Assembly: GCA_025766275.1 (NCBI GenBank)
Contig: JAFKAC010000063.1
Location: 281,903 to 345,902, forward strand
Source of the DNA: Lactarius indigo
Taxonomy: Eukaryota > Basidiomycota > Agaricomycetes > Russulales > Russulaceae
Direction of reading: 5' to 3'
DNA length: 64,000 nt
Position numbers and translations under genes: made by a program. This document shows positions 12,940-25,600 of this stretch, piece by piece. Position 1 is the stretch's first letter, and each line of letters starts with the position of its first letter. The notes beneath the pieces are model-generated. The model was given only the letters and a program-made list of their open reading frames with translations. It was not told the DNA's origin and made no database searches.

Positions 12940-13708
12940 GTATGTGGTCGTGATATGTTGGGTGGATAAGTGTGCTGAGAGGTGAACGCCGCCCAGAGCG
13001 GGGGGCCTTTATCTAGTACTGGTAAGGCAGTGTCGAGGACACATCAGTAATTCTGATGCGAGGACGCGCAAAGTCCCTCCTCCGATCTCTGACTACTATT
13101 GTGTAGAGAAGACTCTGCCATACTCGGCCGTTGGATGTGATGGCCGCGCTCGCACTAATCACGTCCGAACGAAACGGGAGTAAAAGTGGGGTACTGTAGT
13201 GGTACTGTAAATCGGTCAGCGGTTTGCCTGGAATTGCGCAAGCCCAGAAAGAAAATTCGTCAGTGGACGTACACCAAAAACGCAACCATTCCCATTTGTT
13301 TGGCACTTTCGCCTTCAATTCTGCCTTCGGCCGGGCTCTCCAAACGAGCCATATACGCCTCCGCGGATTTGGGCTGCCGGGGGTGACTCTCTGCGGACAT
13401 CTCCTCATCACGCACTTGGAAAAGGATGTCGCTGTATAAGACGCACTGCCTGGTGCTGAGGGAGGGAGGGACTATGGGAAGCCTGTGTTCGTTCGTTCGT
13501 TCGTCCGGAAAGGAAATGTATAGTTAGAAGCTGACGTTATCAGGGTCGCGTCAGCATTTTGTGACGCCACGCATGGGCCTATTGGCCACGACGACAGATC
13601 GTGCCAGTCGCCCTTCGGCAAGCGCTTGCCAGTGTTCCTCCCTCGCACTCTCAAGGACCCGTTCGATCCACCCACTCACCTTCTAACCCGCGTATCATAT
13701 CTAAAACG
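12940..13708. other. Divergent intergenic region with a GTTC microsatellite
   Basis: Upstream region shared by the NmrA-like gene (leftward) and GOT1 (rightward). A short GTTC tandem array lies at about 13487-13506. The frames present (for example 13013-13411 minus) have no recognisable motif and are judged non-coding. Confidence 0.5.
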
Positions 13709-14363
13709 ATGTGGCTAACAGACATGCAAAGTCAGTCTCTTGCATTCTCTCTATTTACGCTCTTGTACTCACCTTGGGTGTGTGCAGAAATCGGGGTCGG
13801 GCTGACCTCGTTCGGCGCGCTCTTCATGCTGCTCGGCGTCGTGCTCTTCTTTGACGGTGCACTCCTCGCCCTCGGAAACGTGCGCAGCCGCCATTTCTTC
13901 CTTAGTCCATAAACCGTCCACGCACCCATGCACGCACACGCAGATCCTCTTCCTCGGTGGCCTCTTCCTCATCATCGGCCCACAAAAGACGTTCTACTTT
14001 TTCGCGCGGAGGAACAAGTTACGCGGGACCGCCTGCTTCCTCGGCGGCATCCTCCTTGTCTTCCTCAAATGGCCGACCGTAGGCGTGTTGGTCGAGATGT
14101 TCGGCTTTCTCAATCTGTTCGGGTGCGTTGTTGTTACCCCGTTGCGCGTGCGTGTTGCCTCAAAGCTTTATTTTTTTTTTCCAGAGATTTCTTCCCTGTT
14201 ATCCTCACCTTCCTCCGTCAATTGCCCTTCATCGGCCAGTTTCTCAATCTGTCGTATGTTCGCCCTGTACGCCGCGCTTCCTCACCTCGCGCCTATTCAC
14301 TCATGCCGCCACGCGTTTCAGTTTGTGGACCGTTTTGCAGGCTCTCGTACCTCTGTAGTATGA
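13709..14363 (+). CDS. GOT1: Golgi transport protein GOT1
   Basis: Five exons (13709-13730, 13788-13879, 13944-14122, 14185-14266, 14322-14363) encode 138 residues, the usual length of Got1. Got1 is a small four-span membrane protein of ER-derived vesicles and Golgi that supports fusion of transport vesicles. The sequence shows the expected hydrophobic hairpins: IGVGLTSFGALFMLLGVVLF, then ILFLGGLFLIIGPQKTFYFF, RGTACFLGGILLVFLKWPTVG and the end LPFIGQFLNLSY...VDRFAGSR. The start MWLTDMQK matches the short cytosolic N-terminus of the family. The donor at 14267 (gtacgc) was chosen because it alone preserves the VDRFAGSR tail. Its stop faces that of the MFS gene 231 bases away. Confidence 0.93.
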
Positions 14364-14594
14364 CCACACCTATTACGCCTGTTTATTGGCGCTTTGCCCT
14401 GCCAGATCGCGCAGCTACAATCATAGACGTCATTGCGTGTCATCGAGTATCTCTGAAGGCGCAAAATATACAAATTATAAGTAAATTAAACGCAAGAAAC
14501 TTCCCCGTCTCACTCCCTGCTTCCCTCTCACACTCTCATCCCTACAACTCAGTTGAACCCAGATACGTACTACTTGCGGTGTGGCAAGGAGCTA

Positions 14595-16751
14595 TCACGC
14601 CTTTTCCACTGAAGCGTGGTCCTTCTCAGACACCTCTGCTCCCTCCTTGCCCCAAGACGCCTCAGTCATCGTATCCGCCACGGTGCCACGGTTGGCGACG
14701 TGGAACCCTGATTTGACCGCCTCGTTGACGACGAGGCCGCTGTGTGTGTGTACGTGTTCAGCAGCCCGAGTCTATGATACCGACGGTAATGCGGAGACGT
14801 ACATGGCGTATGCAGTCATCGCAGTAAAGCCCGCAAGCGGGACCAAGTACGAGCGTCGCGTGTATGCATTGTCTGCCAGCGCACCTTGGGCGGACGGGAA
14901 CCACGCGCCTCCTCCCACCCCCTGGATAGCTCGTTCAGCGCTTGTCTTTTTTTTGGCGAGGGAGAATGAAGGGTCAGGACGCTTGCACGCACCATAACGA
15001 TCAAACTTGACCCGCGCTTCGTGTGCTTCCCTAGACCGCGCGTTCCGAGCGTGAAAATGCACTGCGGCGGGATCCGTCAGCATGCGCACAAGAGGGGGGG
15101 CGCACAACCGCGAGAGACGCACCGGATAGCAGATACTCTCGAAAAAGAAGAGCAGGTAGAGGCTAGCGATGCCGCGGTTGCCCGTGCTGAGCGCGGTGCC
15201 GAGGCAGCACGACATGCACGCAATGCCGTAAGTGCTGAGCAAAAATGCAGTGTCGACGAAGCGCAGGAGCGCGGCGCCGATGAAGCGCCCGCCAGTGAAC
15301 GTAAGCTGACAAAACGCGAACATGAGGCTCGCGTGAGAGTGGGTGATGCCTACACCCTGGTCGACGAGGTAGTTCACTGTGAAGGAGGCGACGCCGACCT
15401 GTGCGCCTCTGTAGAACCCACAGGCGTGTCGTTTGAGCTACTAACGTAGATAAAGAGACAAGGAACAGAGCACGCACACATAACAGGTCTGCGCGATAAA
15501 GCCGAAGATGCAGCGGTACTGCTTGTAGAAGGGCCCCAAGTCTGCCGCTTCCTCGCCGGACGTAGCAACGAGCTCGCGCGTGAGTGCCTCCTCCGTGATC
15601 TCCGGCAGGTCACAAAAGCTAGACAAAGATCACCGCAATCAGCATCCCCCAAGTTGGCAGCCCAAAGGATGGGGGCGGCGACTCACTAGAAGAGCACATT
15701 GAGGAGGACGCCGAGGCCGGAAACGGCGAGGTAGACCCATTGGACGGTGTCGAGCGTGGTGGCGTTCTTGCCCTTAAAAAAGTAGGTCGAGGCGATGAGC
15801 GGGCCGGCGAAGGAGGCGATACCCTGGAAGCCCTGGCTGATGTTGAGCCGCATTGCAGCGTAGCGCGGCGTGCCGAGCACGGTGATGTAGGAGTTGGCTG
15901 CCACCTCGAGGCAGGAAAGCCCACAGCCAATAACAAAGGTGCAGCCTACGAAGCCGCCATATCTCTCGAATTTGGCCGATGGCCAGAAAAAGATCGCGCC
16001 TTCGGTCAGGTGAGCGGGGCACCTGAGTGAGTGCGGTAAAACATTTATTTACCGAGGGAGTAGAGTGTCAAACCCAGGTGAATCCCTTTCTAGTAACGGG
16101 TGCGGCAGTAGGTCAGGAATCAATGGCGATAACCCCGCGGGATGGGGGTTCTAACGACGCTCCACACCTTATATCCGAAACGCCGCATCTGTCAACCGTG
16201 GAGTGAGAACATGAAACCACAGAAGTAGTAAGATGGACGTACGAATATTCCCGCAAACGGTGAGAACACTATATACGCTCCCTAATCCGTCTATGGTCAG
16301 CGGCGCGTCCTCTCGGGAAAATGAAATCACGGCTACGTACAAAATACGCAACCTGGAGCATCGTACTCTGCAATTTAGTGATTCCGAACACCTGCTGGAA
16401 ATGCGCATTCAAGACATCGAGGAGCTGTAAACAGGTTAGGAAAAAAGGTGTAACAGCGAGTCCCGGCAGAACCCCAGTACTCACACCATATGAGAATCCC
16501 CCTACACGAAACGTGCTCAGCCCGCGAAGATAAAAAAAGACAAGAACTCGGAGCCTATACTCACACGTAAAGAACAAGGTCGTGACAAGCGAAAAGGCAA
16601 ATAGCCAACGAGTGAACGAAAGTTCGCTTCCTGTGGCACCACCAAGAAATCAGCGATGTCCGCCCGGGCTTTATCATTCGTAGCCAGAGCCGAACGAAGT
16701 CCACACACCTGTTAGGCCTCCGCCGCTAGTCGCTGGAGTTGGATACGCCAT
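14595..16751 (-). CDS. MFS sugar transporter of the fucose-permease type
   Basis: Thirteen exons (16751-16709, 16630-16565, 16501-16485, 16424-16341, 16281-16243, 16188-16168, 16089-16053, 15999-15687, 15618-15478, 15408-15123, 15061-14993, 14921-14785, 14739-14595) total 1398 nt, 465 residues. Hallmarks of the FucP-like MFS group are LFFTWGFSYGLLDVLNAHFQ, SCLEVAANSYITVLG, SQGFQGIASFAGPLIAS, YVGAQVGVASFTVNYL and GVGGGAWFPSAQGALAD. The protein should be a 12-span plasma-membrane proton-sugar symporter with a hydrophilic C-terminal tail. Substrate is unknown; fucose, glucose or galactose are known for relatives. Exon 3 is only 17 nt, exon 6 is 21 nt and exons 5 and 7 are under 40 nt, so automated annotation would easily break this gene. 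No disabling change was found. Confidence 0.87.
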
Positions 16752-17536
16752 GACTGACTCTGGGGATAGAGGCGAAATAAGTGCGATCCGTACAGGGGAC
16801 TCCGCGAGCGATATCGCAGCACACAAAGCACAACCTCACACGAGCCGTTCGTTTAAAAGCCTGCCAGCTCACACCTCTCGTATGGGGCATCAAAAAAATG
16901 TCATGGAGATGGAAAAATGTCGCGCCGACGATCGAGCCGAGGGGAGACTTCTGCAGCTTCGAATATGGGGCCTATTTCTGGACCACGGGACAGTCGTGGC
17001 ACTTCCGGACCATGGTTCTTCGGAGTGCTCGTGACCAGTGTCATTTCTGGGGCGTAACCACCGTCCAACGCGGGGCTCGTGATCAACTTGTATATGAGCA
17101 GTCAATATACTCTTCGTACACAGACGGTCACCGGTCTAGTCAGATGGCTTCTCGCTTAGGCTTAAAACTTAGTAAAAACCGGAAAAAGGACACTGTTCCT
17201 GAGACCCGAGGGGTGTACTGTTTTCGCAGTGGGATCTAACATGTCCGAGTGCGGAGAAGCCCAAATAAGAAACAGAGGCCACAAGGAGTTGCCAGATAAC
17301 CTGGCAAAGTCGAAGATCGGTTCACGAGCGCATGACCACCGTAAACAGTTATCAGGGTGTCGGACGCGATGCGATCAGACCTCCAGACAGGCGTTGACCC
17401 CCCCTCGTACTGAAATTGGCACTGGCGTGCAGGTGGGGGTTTGTCCAAAGTCGTCGTGATAGTGCAACGTAAGAATAACAAAACAACACACAGTGTGATG
17501 CATCCGCCAAATGGTTAGCCGGACCCGGCAGCGGAT
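16752..17536. other. Intergenic between MFS gene and RPL12, no gene recognised
   Basis: The 5' side of the MFS gene and the 3' side of RPL12. A plus-strand frame of about 150 codons (16781-17239) has no motif, no matching splice sites and an unusual composition, and is not accepted. No repeat was noticed. Confidence 0.5.
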
Positions 17537-18198
17537 CTATTCATCCGGTACATCAATCTCCCCCGCATTGATAGCATCGATTACATCGTGTGGCGGCCGA
17601 CCATCGACGGTGCATCCGACGGACTGCGCGGTGCCTAGGATCTCCTTGACGCCTCCAGAGAGATCTTTCGCGAGGGACTTGTACTTCATAGTCCGCGCGA
17701 TCTCATAGATCTCGTCGAGCGCGATGTTTCCAGAGTGCTTGATGTTTTTCTCTTTTTTACGATCCCGTGGGGGCTCTGCGGGAGCAAGGCCAACGTGAAC
17801 ACGAGCACAAGTAGGAGAAGTGATAGGGTGTACCCTTGAGCGCCCGGATGACGAGCGAAGATGCAGAGGGAACAACGGAGACCTGGGCTTGACGGTTCTG
17901 GATGGTGAGCTGCACAGTAACGCGCAGACCCTTCCAAGCAGTGGTCGCTTTTGCGATATCTTCACCGACCTTCTTGGGAGACTGTATGCTGCATTAAATA
18001 CTGCGCGAACGGTGTAACGATACGGTGCACGCACGAGACCGAGAGGACCGATTTTCGGTGCAAGGGCTGACGAAGCGCCAACCTCACCACCGGTCGCTCG
18101 GAGGTAGATGATTTTGACTTCGTTGGGGTCCTGGGAACGCGCCAGTCAAAATGTGCGTCACAACGAACCAAACCTGCACATACGACTTTTGGGGCCAT
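17537..18198 (-). CDS. RPL12: 60S ribosomal protein L12 (uL11)
   Basis: Four exons (18198-18184, 18130-18035, 17981-17834, 17775-17537) encode 165 residues, the normal eukaryotic L12 length. The start [20 protein letters not shown], the segment [19 protein letters not shown], the middle [19 protein letters not shown] and the C-terminal [20 protein letters not shown] are diagnostic. It belongs to the cytosolic large-subunit stalk base, where it binds 28S rRNA and helps recruit elongation factors. The first exon is just five codons, common for fungal ribosomal protein genes. It is head-to-head with the cyclin gene. Confidence 0.97.
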
Positions 18199-18473
18199 CG
18201 GAATGGTCTTGAAGTAGGGGTGAGATGAAAGATGGTGGACGACTAGACACAACAAGGTTTGAGCTCCGAAAGGGAGAACTGTACAGTACGTGGGAGAATA
18301 ATGCGAGGGGAGTAGGGTACGGATAATTTGATTTGATTGTGAATTTTGATGGGGTTGTCATTTAATTTTGCTGTTTTTGTTGGAAACGTTCATTCGATTC
18401 GATTCGGTCGAGTTGGAAGAAACAAATCCTCTTTGAGCGGCGGCCTCGGTAACGGGCTCGGTGCAATGGGTGC
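18199..18473. promoter_or_regulatory. Shared upstream region of RPL12 and the Pho80-type cyclin
   Basis: These 275 bases separate two divergent start codons and must hold both core promoters. T-rich stretches (18330-18380) are present. No specific factor site can be named. Confidence 0.45.
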
Positions 18474-19626
18474 ATGGAATCTGCACGCAGGGTTGGTCTA
18501 CCGCCCGCCTACGAGGACGCCGACATCGATGCTCTCTGCCAGCTCATCGGTGCGTCCTGCCCAAATTCTAACAAAAAAAAGAAATTATGATAAATCTCTA
18601 CACGATAAACAGCGCTCATGCTCGACCGCCTGATATCCATCAACGACCGTATCCCGCTTTCACCGTGTGTATCCCCACTCTCCCTTCCCAACGTGGTCAA
18701 ACACACCGATCTGATTCGTCCCAATTTTTTTTTCTCTCTTTTTTCTACTGCCATGATTCGATAATGCACGGTCCACTTGATCCAGGGAGAGCATCTCGCG
18801 TTTCCACTCTGCGTCTGTACCGCAGATCTCCATACTCGACTATCTCCGGCGCATCGTGCGTTTCACCAATCTCGAGGTATGCCCTTCATCCGTCCCTCCT
18901 TCCGTCCGATAAACTAACCCCAAAAAACCACAGAAGACCTGCCTACTCCTCGTCCTACACTACATCGACCAGATCTGCGCGCGCGAGCCCACCTTCACGA
19001 TATCCTCCCTGACCGTGCACCGCTTCATCATCTCCGCCGTCTCCCTCTCCTCCAAATCTCACTGCGACGCGTTCTGCACCAACGCGCACTACTCCCGCGT
19101 CGGCGGCCTCGCCCCAGCCGAACTCGCCCGCCTCGAGCGCGCCTTCCTCGCCGCCATCGACTGGCGCCTCGCCTGCACCCGCGAGGTCCTCCAGCTCTAC
19201 TACGTCAACCTCGTCGCGCACTCAGGGGGCAGGTTCTACATCCGTTCGTCCTCATCCTCCGCTTCCTCCGCCTCCTCCACCACCGCTCCTACCACCGCAA
19301 CCACCGCAACCACTACTATGACTGCTATTGCAACTGCTATCGAAACCAATGACCCTACCTCTACGGGGGGTACACCCGGGAGCAACCCCGGCGCCTCGGC
19401 CGACGAAACGATGTTCGATTCACCGGAGGACGGCGACGGCAGCGGCGGCGTGACGTCCGATAGCGGCAGCGCGAGCATGGGCGCGATATCCCCCGCGTTC
19501 GTGGCTGCCGCAGGGCCGCCCCCGCCGTCGTTCGCTGGACTAGGGACAGGTGCGCCGGCGCCGAGCGTCGAGCAGAACATGGCCTTTGCGCGATTTCAGC
19601 AGCGCGCCCAGGGCGAGGGGGGCTGA
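18474..19626 (+). CDS. Pho80-type (PHO85 partner) cyclin
   Basis: Exons 18474-18549, 18613-18664, 18786-18876 and 18934-19626 encode 303 residues. The start was set at 18474 because it is the ATG in frame with PPAYEDADIDALCQLI. Then follow MLDRLISINDRIPLSPES, SILDYLRRIVRFTNLEKTC, LLLVLHYIDQICAREPTFT and SKSHCDAFCTNAHYSRVGG, the Pho80/Pcl cyclin box, ending with FLAAIDWRLACTREVLQLYY. Such cyclins activate the Pho85 CDK in phosphate signalling, glycogen and cell-cycle control. After the box (from about residue 145) the tail is low complexity (Ser/Ala/Thr/Gly/Pro) and probably disordered. Which Pho85 cyclin subgroup it belongs to is not resolved. Confidence 0.88.
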
Positions 19627-20041
19627 TTCTTTCTCCGCAAAATTTTTTTTTTCTTTCGCGGTTCTTTATGTCTTTTTCTTTCCACGCTTTCGAATTCTTT
19701 TTTTTTTGTCCTGTTTTTCACACAATGACACGCAGACAGATAGCAGCAGGCATACATACAGACACAGACAAACGAAAGGCAGTGTTTCTTGTAAAAAAAA
19801 GCATTTCTTTTTTTTTTTTTTTTTCAATGTGCTAAAAAAATCGCGCTTTGGTTTGTCTTATGTATAAACGCTCTAATCAATATCAGGTCCAAGTCGACCA
19901 ATGCACGCTTGTGCTGGAAGCACCGCAGGGTGCCGGAGAATGTGATCAGAGTTTTCGCCCTCGGGGAGCTTGACTGGATAATGCGAGACCGAGCCAGGTG
20001 GTCTCACCACTTTACAATCATGTCAGTTTTGCGTGGTCATC

Positions 20042-20290
20042 TTTGCAAACCTCCACGAGGCCTTTCGAAGGCGTTCTTAGAGTCAAAACTTTTCATTTGT
20101 CAGGCGTTTGCACCGAATCCGCCCACTCAGCCCCTGAGGCCAAGAGACCTCTCTTTGAAGTACCTTATCAATCCAAACCTCATCAACCTAAAGACAGCTT
20201 CGAAAGAATGCCAGCGCTCAACACCATTATTGATGCCAAACCCGGTTACACAAGTCGTCAATTGAGAGCGTTTGACTTGTGAGCGTCGAA
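20042..20290 (+). repeat. Left arm of an imperfect inverted repeat
   Basis: The reverse complement of this arm aligns with 20664-20995. Shared blocks include ctctcaattgacgac, aataatggtgt, ttaggttgat versus ttcaggttgat, cttcaaagag, cctcaggggctgag versus ttcaggggctgag, and gcctgacaaa near the outer end. The arms flank a spacer of about 370 bases. Confidence 0.7.
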
Positions 20291-20663
20291 GCCGGTATGG
20301 CATGGCGGTCGTCTTGAAGAAACACAGTGAGCATTGAGCAACGTGACGGTGGCGGGTCAAATATCCCAACATGGACGCACCTGGTTTGTTCGAGTCGATT
20401 TCCGGCGCCTCGCTCACTGGCAGTCGCTATCACCTCGATAGTCCGATCTGCACTTGCTGCGGCCACAGGTTGACTAGTTGATCAGGGCTCCGCCGCACCT
20501 GCCCTTCGTCCTGACCCTCGGACAGATTGAATTGCACGGGCTCCGGGATACAAGTGGTAAACTTCCCTTGTACTGAAGCAGACCATTTGTCCTTTTGAGC
20601 ACCAACGATGTAGTTCGTGCCCGTGTAGATCCTAGTTTGAGCAGACTCGAGAAAGAAGACATG

Positions 20664-20995
20664 AGACACTCACAAGTCGGACGCTCTCAATTGACGACTG
20701 GCGTAACCAGGTTTGCTAACAATAATGGTGTCAAGCGCTGGCGTCCTTTCAAAGCCGTCTTCAGGTTGATTGATGGGGCACTTCAAAGAGGGGGGGTACC
20801 TTCAGGGGCTGAGCGGGTGCCATTTTTGTTGACACCATTTGATCAGTATACAGTAAGGCGGATTCAGTGTAAACATTCAATCCGTCCGAAAACGCTAGGC
20901 TGGCCCAGAGCATTGCTACCTGGGCCTGACAAACGTACCAAAAAAAACGTACATTCGAAAAGTTTGACACCTTCGAGAGGCTTCGTGACTCCGAA
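20664..20995 (-). repeat. Right arm of the imperfect inverted repeat
   Basis: Partner of 20042-20290 in the opposite orientation. It is longer, carrying extra sequence near 20825-20920 relative to the left arm. The arrangement suggests a fold-back or MITE-like element, or an inverted local duplication. I could not define target-site duplications. Confidence 0.65.
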
Positions 20996-22647
20996 AAAAA
21001 GGTCCAAAACGCCATTAGAATCCTCAGGGGAGGGCGGCGCCTCAAGAAAAAATCGTTTCAAACCATCCTTAGGGTCCTTTCTAGGCGCGCCACCCACATG
21101 TATACGTTCAAAGCGTGTGATCGGCAGCAGCAGATTGTCCGGATTGCTTCAAAGGGACGAGCGAAAAGTAAAACGAGGTTCTCGATGCACGTTCCCTAAG
21201 CAGAAAGCCACTTTATTGACGGATTCGGTAGGTACAGCCAAGGGGCAGAGCGAGCGAGACAGATGAGGGGCAAAGACGGAAAAGAAAAGGAAAAGATGCG
21301 ATCTATCCGAAACGTTCGCGCACCGCACACGATGTACTCAGGCCAGCGGTGGCGTCACCACAAATGTATTCGACGCTCACGTACCATGTGTCACGACGTG
21401 ACCATGTCACAGTCACACAGGTCACCGTGGTGGCCACCGCGACGCGTCTCGGGCCCGGGACATAGTATCAGAACGATGCCAAAAGATTAGCTAGTTTTCC
21501 ATTACCCTGCGAAAGCGTCCAAAGCTGTGACAGAAAACGACGCCGATGAGAAGACATGACGATTCTTCATTTTTGTGCACAGAATAGGGGCCTACACTGC
21601 CTCCTAATCTCAGTCTCAGAGTCGTCTCAGACCCTGTGTACGTTCTTTGCGCAGCACGCATACAGTATGGAGCTCTGATCGGTTCGACCGACCGCAAATT
21701 TTGAATCTGAGACCGGTACCACACCCAACAAAAATAGGGGTGTGTGTAATGTTTACTCACGTACTCGTAAAAAAACGTAAAGAAAAGGGGCGTGAAGGGG
21801 AGGAGAAATGGACATGAAAAATGAAGGTGAGGGGATGTTTGCGGCTGAGACAAAGAATATGCAAGCCAGGTTGAAAAAAAAAAAAGCGAGACACTGGTTT
21901 CATTGATATTGATTGAAGAGGATGTGTTTGTTGTTCTTTAAGTTAGTCTGATATAGTGGGAAAAAAGAAGAAAAAGCGACGACAGGCAAGGGCCGTACAC
22001 TGATAAAGAACAAAAAAAGGAGTATCAAGTAATCGTAGGTAAAGGTAGAGGTTTTTAATAAAGAAAAAAACCCGGCAAGGTGTACAAGGAACGGCGCGTC
22101 CAGTGGCATGCATGCGACAGGCGAAGAGACGAAGAGGATGGAGCCTGGTTCTACTACAAAGGGTGGATGGATGGGTGAATGATATTTTTTGCGAGAGTAA
22201 CGTGCGTTCGACGAACGCGTGCGAGAGATAACGGAAAATGAGGGGTGTGGTTGGTGGGAATGAGAAAAGTGATTAAGCGATAGTACAACAACGCTCGCGC
22301 GCAATGAAGGGAGGAGGCTGGGCTTTGTGGGATGAATTAGAAAAGACATGGGAAAGGAGCGGTGTAATGTGGCGACCAGGAGGGGCAGGATAAACCAATG
22401 ACGCGGGCGTGCTTTGCGCGTCGTGTGCGTGTGACCGCATAAAAGTGGTTTCGCCACAACGACAACGCAACGCACGACGAACCCAATATAACCGGTGGAG
22501 AATCAGGTAGAAAAAGAAGAACAATAAACACCCGTCGGGGACGTACGGGAAGAACGTAAACAGAGATAGGACAGAGAGACGCTTCTCATAACCCATATCT
22601 GATAAGGGAGGAGACTTGAACCGGCAGATGGGAAGAGCTTATCAGTG

Positions 22648-25600
22648 TCACCGCCTGAGAGCGGAGAGCATCTTGGCGAGCGCGTTAATCTGCGCCTTGT
22701 GCACCTTGGGCGCATCACCCCCATCCAGTCCTTGCCCCTGCCCCTGGGTTCCCTGTCCTTGTCCCCCCGAGCCCTGCTGCTCCGCCGCCAGATCCGTCGT
22801 GCTTGTCGCCGCATCCTGCCTGAACTGCGGGTGATGAGGGCGCTCGTTGATCGGCTCGAGTGCACTCTTGACCCCTCCGCTCGTCGCAGGCTGCTTGCCC
22901 TTCCCTCCACGTCCCGCACGCTTCCGCTCACGCGGCTGCGGCGGTGCACCAAAGATGTCCATCTCTCCCTTCTGATGGAGTTCGCGAGGCGCACACCCGA
23001 GTTCCCACGGGACACCGGTCATCACTGAGGGCCGACCGGTCAACAGATGCATCCCAGGGATGAATTGTGAGGGGCCGGGGAAGTACGTACGCTTGATGTT
23101 CGGTGGCGGCCGTCGTGGCAGTCCGTTACTATTATTGTTCACCTGTGGTGGACATCCCTTATTCGAATGAACAGAGGAAGCCAGGCTTGAGGAAGAGAAG
23201 GTAGGGCTCTGGGGATTGCGCCAGTTCGTGCTCGACGAGGCGGATGAGGCGGAAACTGAAGTAGCAAATGTCGATACTGAGCGCACACTCTGATTGCTGT
23301 ACCGTGTGAATGCGCTCGACGACGTGTTGGTACTCGACATCGAGTTTCGCCAATTGCTGGACGTGGTCGAGCTCGAGCTTGAACTGCTCGCCAATGGCCG
23401 GCCACTGAGCGTACTCGTCGGCGACGCCCCACGCCGCGGCGGTGACTGGGACAGAACCTCCGGATGTCCTCCCACCCGACCCCGCAACGATGACTGCAGA
23501 TGCAACGGCGGTACTGGAGGGGCTTGTAATGGGGAAGGTGCTGGGGGAGTTGTCGGGTTCAGCCCCATGATTAAGTTGGTCACATTCGTCGCGCGTGCAG
23601 AGCCAGACGTCGAATTGGAACGGGTACTGCGAGAGTCGGACCGCGTGCCAGTGATCGCCTCGCCGGCGCTCTTCCCAAAGGACAATTTCCACTTGCTCGG
23701 CTTTTTCGTGACAGGTGTTGGTACCGGGGCAGGCTGAGGAGTTGGAACATCGAGGAAGGATTGGGTAGAGGCCGTAGTCGAGCGCGTCTGGCGGCTGAGC
23801 TCACGCACGAGCGTTTGAGACGCCATCGCGAGTCGTTCAGACGTCTGGGTGTGGTCCGTCGGTGGCGTCATGCCCTTGCCCTTCCTCCCACGCTTCCGCC
23901 GCTTGGTCGTAGAAAGAGAGCGGACAGATGGAGAAAGCCCATCCTCCGCTTGTTGTTGCTGTTGCTCTTCGTCCTCATCCTCCTCATTAAGTACGAGGTC
24001 CAGTGCGGGAGGATGCGTGCCATCGGAACCGTCGTGATCGAGAACGGGGTCCACAGGGGTGTTTTGAGAAATAGCACGAAGAAGAGCAGGTGGCCGGCGG
24101 GGCGAGCCACCGGCGACGGAAGCCTGACGAGAAGACGGGCGGCGGGAAGCCGGAGCGGAGGCGATCGGGTGTCCGGGAATAGACGCCGTGGAGGGAACGC
24201 GGGAATGTGTATGTGTCGCCGGTTGCGACGCTCCCATGAGCGTGGGCAAATCACGGATCCAGACGCCAAACTCGCGGGCACCAATGCGCTGTGAATCGTC
24301 GGTAGGATCCTCGAGGATGCAGAATACGTTCTCGACAAGGAAATTAGCAACAGGTAGAGTCATACCGGCGAATCGCCGCATAAAAAAATCGGTTGGATTG
24401 GAAAGATACTGATTGAAAGAAGAGCATTCGCCCTTTGCCGTGTCCGTCCATGGATTGTAGTGATACAGCCTACACGCGATTAACACAGGTGAGCGACGAT
24501 CCCGAGAAGCAAAGGGGAAAAAAAAAAAGATGCACGACGGCACGTAACGTACATGTTGATGAGGACAATGCCGAGAGACCATACATCCGCGGCACGGGGC
24601 TTGTAAACAGGGGCCACGTTGTTTCTGCACTCTGTGAAGAGAGATAAGCCGTGAGAAGTAATGCTAGTGAAGGATAGGGGTCGTACCGAAGCTCATGTAC
24701 GGAGCACTTCCGCAATCCATGTCAGATGAGACAGCGTCGCGAGTGGAGAGTCCAAAGTCGGAGAGCTTAACGACGACTTTGCGCTCGCGAATACCATCTT
24801 GATTGAGCGTCCACCCGTCGGTAACGATAAAATTCTCCGGCTTGATGTCGCGATGGAAGACAGAGGCGTCGTGGCAGGTGGCCACAGCCTCACACATCTG
24901 GGCGAACATGGAAGCGATCAGACGGAGACGGGTGTAGGACAGCAACTGAGATGGGTGAAGTGACGAGAGAAGACCGGGAGTGGGGGGAGTGTGGTTCAGC
25001 GCCGGATCGGAAGTAGGATCGACATCGTAGTGATCGCGGGCCTGCTCCAGAAAGTAGAACAGATCTTGACCGGGAACAAATTCGAGAAGGAGAAGGAGAA
25101 ATGCAGAAGTTTCGAAAGTGCGATGCAAGGTGACAATGTTGGAGTGCACAGGAATTGACTGATGAATCGTCGCCTTATTTATTTTTTGGTGAGAACCCGA
25201 ACTGAGCTAAGATTAGTTACGGGACATACCTCTGTGAGCTGAGAAGCGAGTTCTTCTTCATCGAGGTCGGCCTTGGATAAAAGCTTGATAGCGTATTCAC
25301 GGCCGTACTCGGTCGGAGGAGACCGAGACACGGAGGCATCATCCAATTCGAGGCGACCCCCCGGATAGAAATGATCGTCCTCGGAAGGTGGAGAACGGCA
25401 AAGAACCTCACGGACGAGATATACGACGGCGTAGCTCCCAGTACCCAATTTACGAATGACTTGAAATTCTGTCGCCGGTTCTTGATGGTCAGGAACGTGC
25501 TCAGAAGAACTGTTTGCGACGAGACGGAGGGGTTCGCCGAGAAGGGGAATTCCCTCGCCAACGATGTCACCGTGGGAAAGGACGTCCTCGATGTGGGAGG

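Larger units (their letters stand above)
19627..22647. other. 3-kb intergenic region with a fold-back element
   Basis: After the cyclin stop come T-rich and A-rich runs (19640-19830). The interval 20042-20995 is dominated by two inverted, imperfect arms listed separately. From about 21500 to 22647 the DNA is the 3' flank of the KSP1-like gene, with A-rich runs. No open frame shows a family motif. Confidence 0.55.

Noticed and set aside
16781..17239. 152-codon plus-strand frame between the MFS gene and RPL12
   Set aside because: No family motif, no coding-like composition and no splice context; likely a chance frame.
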